DNA from: Chryseobacterium paludis
GTDB taxonomy: Bacteria; Bacteroidota; Bacteroidia; Flavobacteriales; Weeksellaceae
Assembly (NCBI RefSeq): GCF_025403485.1
Contig: NZ_CP099966.1
Coordinates: 4,896,501-4,960,500, forward strand
Length of the DNA: 64,000 nucleotides
Reading direction: 5' to 3'
Shown: positions 9,201 to 15,981 of the stretch, piece by piece
Layout: each line of letters begins with the position of its first letter
How positions within the stretch are numbered: the stretch's first letter is position 1
Translations under genes and position numbers: made by a program
Notes under the pieces: generated by a model
What the model was told of the DNA's origin: nothing
The model's database searches: none
The model's input: only the letters and a program-made list of their open reading frames with translations

Positions 9201-10643
9201 TTATAACAAAAGCTTAAATGGGCCTTCAAAAGTGGTTTCAAAAGAATCCAGTATTTCTCCTTTCTCATCATAAACTGCAATGATCATATTTTGTTTTGAA
9301 AATTTGATCTCTTCCTCAGGGAATGTGATATTGATATTTCCTTTCAGAATTTGATCTTCTTTTAAAACAATTCGATCCGAACCAAAGAAGTTGATCTCTC
9401 CATTTCTGGGACTTATCACTTTAATAGTTAATGTTTTTTTCTGATTGGTTTTATTCAGGAAAGTATAGATAAATGTATTTGTTATTTTGCCGTCTTTAAT
9501 GAAAAAGGTAGATCCTGCAGGTTTAATAAACTTTGCTTCCATAGATCCGCGGTCATACATTAAAAACCCAAGGAACCCAATCAATAATGCCAAAAATACT
9601 GTTGTTACTTTCATCCTTGAGGTAAAAGTAAATTTCGATTGGTTCTCAATTTCAGCTTCAGTGGCGTAGCGAACCAATCCTTTCGGAAGGCCAACTTTTT
9701 CCATCACCTCGTCGCAAGCATCAATACAGGCAGTACAGTTGATGCATTCCAGCTGTTGACCATTTCTAATGTCAATCCCTGTAGGGCATACGACTACACA
9801 CTGCTGGCAGTCAATACAGTCTCCTTTTCCTTCTGCTTTTCGATCTTCGCCATTTCTCCACTTGGATCGATTTTCTCCTCTCTTAAAATCATAATACACA
9901 TTAATTGTTTGCTTATCGATCAGGACTCCCTGCAGTCTTCCGTAAGGACATACCAATGTACAGACCTGCTCCCTAAGCCACGCGAATGTAAAATAGAAAA
10001 CTGCAGTGAAAGAAAGCATGACAATGAATTTTAATGAATGTTCAGCAGGTCCTTCACTCATAATCTTAAAAACCTGCTTATATCCAACAATGTACATAAA
10101 CATAAAATGACTGATAATTAAGGAAATCAATATAAACACTGACCATTTCAGTCCTTTTTTTCTGATCTTCTCAGCATCCCATTCCTGGCGGTCGAGTTTC
10201 ATCTGCTTATTACGGTCACCTTCAATCCAGTATTCTATCTTTCTGAAAATCATTTCCATGAAAAGGGTTTGAGGACAAAGCCATCCGCAGAATATACGTC
10301 CGAAAACTACCGTAAAAAGCATAACAAAAATAACTGAAGTCACCGCACCTAAAGCTAAAATGAAAAAATCCTGCAGATAAAAAGGCTGACCAACAATAAA
10401 AAACTTTCTGTCTATAACATTAATGAGAAGGAAAGGATTACTGTTTATGGTGACAAATGGTAAACCAAAAAATAAAGATAGCAGAAGGTAACTTGTATAG
10501 TTTCTGTAATTAGTATATTTCCCTTTTGGTTTTCGAGGGAACACCCACTTTCTTTTTCCGGTGTCATCCATTGTTCCGACCGAATTTCTAAAAGCTTCAT
10601 TTTCTAAAACGGGATCTTTTATGGGATTGGTTTCTATGCTCAT
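9201..10643 (-). CDS. ccoG: Cytochrome c oxidase accessory protein CcoG (RdxA/FixG family)
   Basis: 480-residue membrane iron-sulfur protein involved in assembly and copper handling of cbb3-type cytochrome oxidase. It has about five membrane helices (including LLLSLFFGLPF, ALGAVTSVIFVMLF and VFLALLIGFLGFLMY), the FCGWLCPQTLFMEMIFRKIEYWIEG block, a second CxxxCP site (EQVCTLVCPYGRLQ), and a cytoplasmic dicluster ferredoxin segment (CIDCQQCVVVCPTGIDIR...LECINCTACIDACDEVM). The C-terminal periplasmic IgG-like FixG domain is present (NKTNQKKTLTIKVISPRNGEI). In many Bacteroidota this gene lies beside ccoNOP, but here none of those genes is adjacent. The start MSIETNPIKDP is preceded by a plausible promoter. 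Confidence 0.95.
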   Translation of the reverse strand: MSIETNPIKDPVLENEAFRNSVGTMDDTGKRKWVFPRKPKGKYTNYRNYTSYLLLSLFFGLPFVTINSNPFLLINVIDRKFFIVGQPFYLQDFFILALGAVTSVIFVMLFTVVFGRIFCGWLCPQTLFMEMIFRKIEYWIEGDRNKQMKLDRQEWDAEKIRKKGLKWSVFILISLIISHFMFMYIVGYKQVFKIMSEGPAEHSLKFIVMLSFTAVFYFTFAWLREQVCTLVCPYGRLQGVLIDKQTINVYYDFKRGENRSKWRNGEDRKAEGKGDCIDCQQCVVVCPTGIDIRNGQQLECINCTACIDACDEVMEKVGLPKGLVRYATEAEIENQSKFTFTSRMKVTTVFLALLIGFLGFLMYDRGSMEAKFIKPAGSTFFIKDGKITNTFIYTFLNKTNQKKTLTIKVISPRNGEINFFGSDRIVLKEDQILKGNINITFPEEEIKFSKQNMIIAVYDEKGEILDSFETTFEGPFKLLL

Positions 10644-10698
10644 TATTTTAATTTAAATGATCAACTTTAATAATTTCTTATTATGATGGTATTTCAAA

Positions 10699-10730
10699 CA
10701 AAAAATATCTGTTGATTTTCCTGTTGCAAA
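10699..10730 (-). promoter_or_regulatory. Candidate promoter of ccoG
   Basis: The minus strand reads TTTG (10727-10730), 19 nt, then TATTTTTTG (10699-10707). This is one T longer than the TAnnTTTG consensus but otherwise well spaced. No FNR-like TTGAT-N4-ATCAA palindrome was seen nearby. The remainder of 10644-10940 shows no other feature. Confidence 0.4.
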
Positions 10731-10940
10731 GCTCTTAATTAAAAGGGTTTATTACTAATAATATATACTTACAAAATAGGATAATTCGGACATTTTATTT
10801 TTTTTGTATTGATTAGAAGAGACATTTTTAGTTTATATTGAAATGGAATACTTTATGATTATTATTGTATCAAATTGAGATAATATTTCTTGAATTTTAT
10901 TGTTTCATGTCGTACATTGTGGGCATTAAATGAAAAAGAA

Positions 10941-11834
10941 ATGAAGAATGTCTTTAAGATGAGCTGGATTGGTTTGGTTTTAGTACTACTTAATTGTAAA
11001 TCAGTAAACGGTAGTAATATGTTTTATCACGATATTAAGCCTGAGAGGGTTTCAGATAAATTTAGTTTTACTGAAGGTCCTTCTTCAGATAAAGAAGGGA
11101 ATGTATATTTTACAGACCAGCCAAATGATAAAATTTATTATTGGGATTGGAAAAGTAAGGAGATCAAAGAGTTTTTAAGTAAAACGGGAAGGGCAAATGG
11201 AACTCATTTTGATAAAGATGATAATCTAATTACCTGCTCTGATGATCAGGGGGAAATCTGGAAAATATCGAAGGATAAAAAGGTTCAGGTCTTGTTAAAG
11301 GGTTTTGAAGGGAAAAGACTCAACGGTCCCAATGATGTTTGGGGAGATTCTTTTGGAGGAATGTACTTCACAGATCCTTTGTATAAAAGAGATTACTGGG
11401 TGAATTTCAAACAGGAGATTTCTCATAAAAGTCTTTATTACAGAACTAAAGAAGGAGTGGTTAATAAGATAGATACTTTTACGCAACCCAATGGAATTGC
11501 GGGAAGTGAAAAATATAAAAAATTATATGTTTCAGATATAGATGCTGGAAAGACCTATGTTTATGATATTTTAGAAGCGGGGAAACTTTCAGAAAAGAAA
11601 TTGTTTTGTGAAATGGGCTCAGATGGAATGACACTTGACAAGCATGGAAATCTTTATTTAACAGGTAAAGGTGTAACCGTATTCAATCGTGACGGTAAAA
11701 AGATCTATCATATTCCAATAGAAGAAGAATGGACTTCCAATGTCACATTTGGAGGGCAGCATAATGAAGTTCTGTTTATTACTGCTTCAAAGTCAGTTTA
11801 TACTTTACCTACAAGAGTAAAAGGAACAAAATAA
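10941..11834 (+). CDS. SMP-30/gluconolactonase-like lipoprotein
   Basis: About 297-residue exported beta-propeller of the SMP-30/gluconolactonase/LRE-like family, whose members hydrolyse sugar lactones or related esters. The lipobox VLVLLNC in the first 25 residues points to a lipoprotein. Propeller motifs include FTEGPSSDKEGNVYFTDQPNDKIYYWD, the GRANGTHFDKDDNLITC strand, RLNGPNDVWGDSFGGMYFTDP, QPNGIAGS and DGMTLDKHGNLYLTG. The family's acidic and Asn metal ligands (E in FTEGP, N in GPNDV, D in DGM) are in place. The frame opens at 10890, but the ATG at 10941 is preferred because it starts the hydrophobic signal region; an ATG at 10959 is a further alternative. Confidence 0.87.
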   Translation: MKNVFKMSWIGLVLVLLNCKSVNGSNMFYHDIKPERVSDKFSFTEGPSSDKEGNVYFTDQPNDKIYYWDWKSKEIKEFLSKTGRANGTHFDKDDNLITCSDDQGEIWKISKDKKVQVLLKGFEGKRLNGPNDVWGDSFGGMYFTDPLYKRDYWVNFKQEISHKSLYYRTKEGVVNKIDTFTQPNGIAGSEKYKKLYVSDIDAGKTYVYDILEAGKLSEKKLFCEMGSDGMTLDKHGNLYLTGKGVTVFNRDGKKIYHIPIEEEWTSNVTFGGQHNEVLFITASKSVYTLPTRVKGTK

Positions 11835-11849
11835 TTGTTTTCTCTTAAG

Positions 11850-11895
11850 ATGTCATTGCGGAAAGCTAAGAAGCGATCTCGGTTCGCAATGACAT
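11850..11895. repeat. Palindromic repeat with TGTCATTGCG arms
   Basis: Perfect 11-bp inverted repeat ATGTCATTGCG (11850-11860) / CGCAATGACAT (11885-11895) lying between two convergent genes. Its 5' arm and internal GAAGCGATCTC match a second copy at 13491-13526. It may also act as a transcription stop for both neighbours. Confidence 0.75.
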
Positions 11896-11914
11896 TTTAA
11901 GGGTTTTATGCACA

Positions 11915-13222
11915 TTAATAAGCCACCTCCATTTTTATTTTTTTGCCCTTCAGTTTCTCGTTGGCCAGTTTTTTTAATAAAGCATTGACCATTTTCCTTG
12001 AAACAGCAACGTAAGAAGTGGTATCTTTTACTTCGATCAGGCCAATATCTTCTTTTTGTAATTCACCTTTTTTGATCAGGTAACCTACAATATCCACTTT
12101 GTTTACCTTATCTTTCTTTCCAGCACTGATGTAGATGGTTTGAAAAGGTGTTTTTTCAGGAACTTTGTCGTATCCGGAAACACTTTCTTCAGGGGTATCG
12201 CTTTTAATGAAGGGGAACTTTTCTTCCGCAGTCATAATCAAATAAGCGAAACCTTTAGCATTCATTCTGGCAGTACGCCCATTTCTATGGATGAAAGCAT
12301 CTTCTTGTGAAGGAAGCTGATAATGAACAATAGATTCTACTTCAGGAACATCCAATCCACGGGAAGCCAAATCTGTAGTGATCAGGATCCTTGCAGAGTC
12401 ATTTCTGAACTTTAACAAAGCGCGTTCTCTTTCATCCTGTTCCATTCCGCCATGAAATGTCTCTCTGTCAATTCCTTTTTCATATAAAAGATCTGAAATA
12501 CGGTCTACGGCTTCACGGTGGTTACAGAAGATCAACGTTCTTTTGTTTCCTATCTTACAGATCAGATTAAAAAGAGTATCCAGTTTTTCCTCAGAAATAG
12601 TCATTACTTTTCTTAATTGAATATCAGGTTTTACTTCAGCTAATTTTAAAAAATCAATAACCTTTTCATTTTTTAAACCAGTAAAATCAGGAATTTGATC
12701 CATTGCTGTGGCTGAAGTTAAAATACGCTGGGAAAGGGCTACTTGTGAATTAATAATATATTCCATGTCATCATGAAAGCCTAATTCCAATGCTTTATCA
12801 AATTCGTCCAGAACCAATGTCTGGATCGTTTTAGCAGTGAAATTTTTATTTCTAAGGTGGTAGGCAACCCTCCCTGGAGTTCCTATTAACACGGCTGGAG
12901 CTTCAATTAGATTATTTACTTCAATTTTTTTATCGTGACCTCCATAGCAGACAGAAACTTTAAAATCAGTTCCCATCGCCTTGAAAACCTGTTCGATCTG
13001 TAAAGCTAATTCTCGTGCTGGAACTAAAATCAATGCCTGAATTCCTGAAGCCTCTTTTTTAAGATTACGAAGAACAGGGAACAAAAAGGCTAAAGTCTTT
13101 CCTGATCCGGTAGGAGACAGTAGGACAACATCAGTATTGTTTTCAGTAGTTTTATAAGTAGATTTCTGCATCTGATTCATATCCTGAATCTGCAGCTTTT
13201 GATAAATTGATTCTAATTCCAT
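11915..13222 (-). CDS. dbpA: DEAD-box-family ATP-dependent RNA helicase, DbpA-like, with DEFD motif II
   Basis: 435-residue helicase with a Q-motif-like start (IYQKLQIQDMNQMQKSTYKT), motif I SPTGSGKT (residues 36-43), Ia PARELALQ, Ib TPGR, motif II DEFD (139-142) in place of DEAD, motif III SAT, motif V TDLASRGLD and motif VI HRNGRTAR. The C-terminal 75 residues (FQTIYISAGKKDKVNKVDIVGYLIKKGELQKEDIGLIEVKD...) resemble the DbpA RNA-binding domain, which in E. coli DbpA binds 23S rRNA helix 92 and activates the ATPase for 50S assembly. The Ala-to-Phe change in motif II is unusual for a DEAD-box protein, but all catalytic residues are retained. Confidence 0.9.
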   Translation of the reverse strand: MELESIYQKLQIQDMNQMQKSTYKTTENNTDVVLLSPTGSGKTLAFLFPVLRNLKKEASGIQALILVPARELALQIEQVFKAMGTDFKVSVCYGGHDKKIEVNNLIEAPAVLIGTPGRVAYHLRNKNFTAKTIQTLVLDEFDKALELGFHDDMEYIINSQVALSQRILTSATAMDQIPDFTGLKNEKVIDFLKLAEVKPDIQLRKVMTISEEKLDTLFNLICKIGNKRTLIFCNHREAVDRISDLLYEKGIDRETFHGGMEQDERERALLKFRNDSARILITTDLASRGLDVPEVESIVHYQLPSQEDAFIHRNGRTARMNAKGFAYLIMTAEEKFPFIKSDTPEESVSGYDKVPEKTPFQTIYISAGKKDKVNKVDIVGYLIKKGELQKEDIGLIEVKDTTSYVAVSRKMVNALLKKLANEKLKGKKIKMEVAY

Positions 13223-13250
13223 TTTGCAAAGATAGTGATTTTAGGCGGTT

Positions 13251-13284
13251 GGGATTCGAGTTTCGGGATTCGAGTTTCGGGATT
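13251..13284. repeat. Tandem 14-bp repeat
   Basis: GGGATTCGAGTTTC occurs at 13251-13264 and 13265-13278, with a partial third unit (GGGATT) at 13279-13284. Two and a half units are too few and too close for CRISPR. It lies in the 700-bp repeat-rich gap upstream of rpsA. Confidence 0.85.
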
Positions 13285-13412
13285 AGGAACTACGCTGTGA
13301 ATGAATGTTATTGTCATTGGCTACGTCTAATCTTCGATTTCTGAACGGATTGAAGAATCTGTTTTTATTAGTATGCCTCATCAATTATCAATTACCATCT
13401 GTATTTTTTTCT

Positions 13413-13660
13413 GGAGCTGTTTCCCGCTTTTCGCTACAATCTTTTTTTTCAAAAAAGGATTTCTACTACAATCGGGGCTAGGTTCACTCCTGTCATTGCG
13501 AGGAGCGCAGCGACGAAGCAATCTCATTAAAACTTCATACAGCAGACGGAGTTACTGGAACCAAGACAAGGACCCTAGCCCCGATAGAAACGGTTACCCC
13601 GCAGTAAGCCTTGGGAAAGATCAGGCGCGAGGAGTATGAGTGGATAGCGGGAAGCAGCTT
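13413..13660. repeat. Approximately 250-bp nested palindromic element
   Basis: The outer imperfect arms AGCTGTTTCCCGCTTTTCGC (13417-13434 region) and GTGGATAGCGGGAAGCAGCT (13640-13659) face each other. An inner perfect 12-bp pair ATCGGGGCTAGG (13471-13482) / CCTAGCCCCGAT (13574-13585) encloses a loop holding a TCATTGCGAGG-type repeat. An 88-codon open frame through it (13373-13639) has no start context or protein-like composition and is not called. I recall similar CCCGCT...CAATCGGGGCTAGG blocks as intergenic repeats in Flavobacteriia. It could be a miniature mobile element or a structured RNA. Confidence 0.7.
13491..13530 (+). repeat. TGTCATTGCGAGG-type repeat nested in the larger element
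   Basis: TGTCATTGCGAGGAGCGCAG followed by CGACGAAGCAATCTC. The TGTCATTGCG start and the GAAGC-ATCTC tail match the copy at 11850-11895. It lies inside the loop of the 250-bp palindromic element. Confidence 0.75.
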
Positions 13661-13786
13661 CTAAAAAGGAAGAAGTTAGAAGATGGATGTTGTATCTGAC
13701 TTTCCAATCTTTTAATTTTTAAATTCCTGAATCTTTTAATGTTGACTATCAGTTATTTATGGATGTAATTTCTGTGCTTGGAAATG

Positions 13787-13817
13787 TTGGTTATATAAAA
13801 TAAACTTCGTATATTTG
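13787..13817 (+). promoter_or_regulatory. Promoter of rpsA
   Basis: TTG (13787-13789), 20 nt, TATATTTG (13810-13817): a full match to the -33/-7 pattern of Bacteroidota housekeeping promoters. Transcription should start near 13825, leaving a long leader of about 115 nt before rpsA. Confidence 0.75.
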
Positions 13818-13820
13818 CAG

Positions 13821-13905
13821 CCACTTTTTGTGGTCAAGGTTTGAAAAGGTAAAATATTAAAAATTAATTACTTCCGTATTTTTTAAATCCACATTTATTC
13901 AAACC
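13821..13905 (+). promoter_or_regulatory. Structured rpsA leader, possible autoregulatory element
   Basis: The leader begins with a small hairpin CCAC-TTTTT-GTGG (13821-13833). It also has a perfect 8-bp long-range pair, GGTTTGAA (13838-13845) with TTCAAACC (13898-13905). Protein S1 represses its own mRNA in E. coli; a similar role here is inference only. Confidence 0.4.
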
Positions 13906-13939
13906 ATTAAAAAAGAAGGAATACAAATTTTATTAGAAA

Positions 13940-15736
13940 ATGTCAAAAGAGACAAATTCAGCAGAGGTTTTATTAAACCAAAACGTAGCACCAGAACAAT
14001 TTGATTGGGATTCTTTCGAATCAGGTCTTGATGCAGATGCGAGAAAAGAAAAAAGTGATTTAGAAGAAATCTACAACGGATCTCTAAACAGCCTAAACGA
14101 TAACGACGTTTTAGTGGGTAGAGTTGTAAGATTAACTGATAAAGAAGCTATCGTAGACATCAACTTCAAATCTGAAGGTGTTATTTCTCTTAACGAATTC
14201 CGTTACAACCAAGGCCTACAAGTAGGTGATGAGGTAGAAGTAATGGTTGACAGAAGAGAAGACAAAACTGGACAATTACAATTATCTCACAGAAAAGCTA
14301 GAACGCTTAAAGCTTGGGATAGAGTAAACGAACTTCACGAAACTGGAGAAATCGTTAACGGTTTTGTGAAATCAAGAACTAAAGGAGGTATGATCGTTGA
14401 CGTACACGGAATCGAAGCATTCTTACCAGGTTCTCAAATTGATGTTAAGCCAATTAAAGACTACGATCAGTTCGTAGGTAAAACTATGGAGTTCAAAGTT
14501 GTGAAAATCAACCCTGAGTTCAAAAACGTAGTAGTATCTCACAAAGCATTGATCGAAGCAGATATCGAAGGTCAGAAAAAAGAAATCATCGCTCAGCTTG
14601 AAAAAGGTCAGGTTCTTGAAGGTACTGTTAAGAATATTACTTCTTATGGTGTATTCATTGACTTAGGTGGTGTAGATGGATTAATTCACATTACAGATCT
14701 TTCTTGGTCTAGAGTGAACCACCCATCTGAAATCTTAGAAGATGGACAAACTGTAAAAGTTGTTATCCTTGATTTTGATGACGAGAAAACAAGAATCCAA
14801 TTAGGTATGAAGCAATTAGAAGCTCATCCTTGGGATGCTCTTTCTGCTGATATGAAAGTTGGTGATAAAGTAAAAGGAAAAGTAGTAGTTCTTGCTGACT
14901 ATGGTGCATTCGTAGAAATCGCTCCAGGTGTAGAAGGATTAATTCACGTTTCTGAAATGTCTTGGTCTACTCACTTAAGATCTGCAGGTGATTTCGTGAA
15001 AGTAGGTGATGAAGTTGAAGCTGAAGTACTTACTTTAGATAGAGAAGACAGAAAAATCTCTTTAGGTATGAAACAATTATCTAAAGATCCTTGGGAAAAT
15101 ATCGAAGCTAAGTATCCGGTAGGATCTCAGCATGTAGGAACTGTAAGAAACTTCACTAACTTTGGTGTATTCGTAGAGCTAGAAGAAGGTATCGACGGTT
15201 TAATCTACATTTCTGATCTTTCTTGGACTAAGAAAATCAAGCATCCATCTGAATTCTGCGCTGTAGGAGACAAATTAGATGTTATTGTATTAGAATTAGA
15301 TATCCAAGCTAGAAGATTATCTTTAGGTCACAAACAATTGACTGAAAACCCTTGGGATAAATTCGAAACTAAATATGCTGAAGGAACTGTACACGCTGGT
15401 AAGGCTGTAGAAGTACACGATAAAGGTGCTTCTGTACAATTCGAAGATGCTGAGGTTGAAGCATTCTGTCCTTCAAGATTATTAGAGAAAGAAGATGGAT
15501 CTAAAATCAAAAAAGGTGAAGACGCTCAATTTAAAGTGATCGAATTCAACAAAGAATTCAAGAGAGTAGTAGTATCTCATACAGGGATCTTCAGAGACGA
15601 AGAAAAGAAAAATGTAAAAGAATCTAGCAATAGATCTAATACATCTTCTTCATCATCTTCTAACGAAGAAAGATCAACACTTGGAGATATTGATGCATTA
15701 GCAGAATTGAAAAGAAAAATGGAAGAAGGTAAATAA
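13940..15736 (+). CDS. rpsA: 30S ribosomal protein S1
   Basis: 598-residue RNA-binding ribosomal protein that brings mRNA to the 30S subunit. Successive S1 (OB-fold) domains are visible by their GxVxxxxxxGxxVD/ELGGVDGLIHxSDLSW motifs at about residues 55-125, 140-205, 225-295, 310-380, 395-470 and 485-555. The protein ends in a Ser/Asn-rich linker (SSNRSNTSSSSSS) and an acidic-basic tail (GDIDALAELKRKMEEGK). Codon choice (AAC, TTC, GAC, GGT) is visibly biased as in highly expressed genes, unlike its neighbours. It has its own promoter, long leader and a strong terminator. Confidence 0.98.
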   Translation: MSKETNSAEVLLNQNVAPEQFDWDSFESGLDADARKEKSDLEEIYNGSLNSLNDNDVLVGRVVRLTDKEAIVDINFKSEGVISLNEFRYNQGLQVGDEVEVMVDRREDKTGQLQLSHRKARTLKAWDRVNELHETGEIVNGFVKSRTKGGMIVDVHGIEAFLPGSQIDVKPIKDYDQFVGKTMEFKVVKINPEFKNVVVSHKALIEADIEGQKKEIIAQLEKGQVLEGTVKNITSYGVFIDLGGVDGLIHITDLSWSRVNHPSEILEDGQTVKVVILDFDDEKTRIQLGMKQLEAHPWDALSADMKVGDKVKGKVVVLADYGAFVEIAPGVEGLIHVSEMSWSTHLRSAGDFVKVGDEVEAEVLTLDREDRKISLGMKQLSKDPWENIEAKYPVGSQHVGTVRNFTNFGVFVELEEGIDGLIYISDLSWTKKIKHPSEFCAVGDKLDVIVLELDIQARRLSLGHKQLTENPWDKFETKYAEGTVHAGKAVEVHDKGASVQFEDAEVEAFCPSRLLEKEDGSKIKKGEDAQFKVIEFNKEFKRVVVSHTGIFRDEEKKNVKESSNRSNTSSSSSSNEERSTLGDIDALAELKRKMEEGK

Positions 15737-15758
15737 TCTTTAACCATTATGAATAATG

Positions 15759-15785
15759 AAGCCACTCGAAAGAGTGGCTTTTTTT
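15759..15785 (+). terminator. Terminator of rpsA
   Basis: Perfect 9-bp stem AAGCCACTC/GAGTGGCTT (15759-15767 with 15772-15780), GAAA tetraloop, then a T tract. It lies 23 bp after the stop codon. Confidence 0.95.
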
Positions 15786-15981
15786 ATTTGCTGATATTTT
15801 GTTTTCAATAGATGTAGCTTATCGTTTTATATAATTTAATTATAAAAAACAAATAATGTAAATGATTAAAACACTGATGGATAAAAGAAGAATAAATATA
15901 TAATTATTTTTGTGTAATAAAATTAAACAAAATGATTTTTGATTAGCAAATATTTGTAAATTAGCGGCTTTATTAATGTAT

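Noticed and set aside
10890..10940. Upstream extension of the SMP-30-like gene to 10890
   Set aside because: The extra 17 residues place charged and Cys-containing sequence before the lipoprotein signal; the ATG at 10941 gives a normal lipoprotein N-terminus.
13251..13284. Possible CRISPR-like direct repeats
   Set aside because: Two and a half contiguous 14-bp units without spacers and no cas genes in the window.
13373..13639. 88-codon open frame in the gap before rpsA
   Set aside because: It runs through inverted repeats, has low-complexity Phe-rich composition and no ribosome-binding context. The palindromic structure explains the open frame better.
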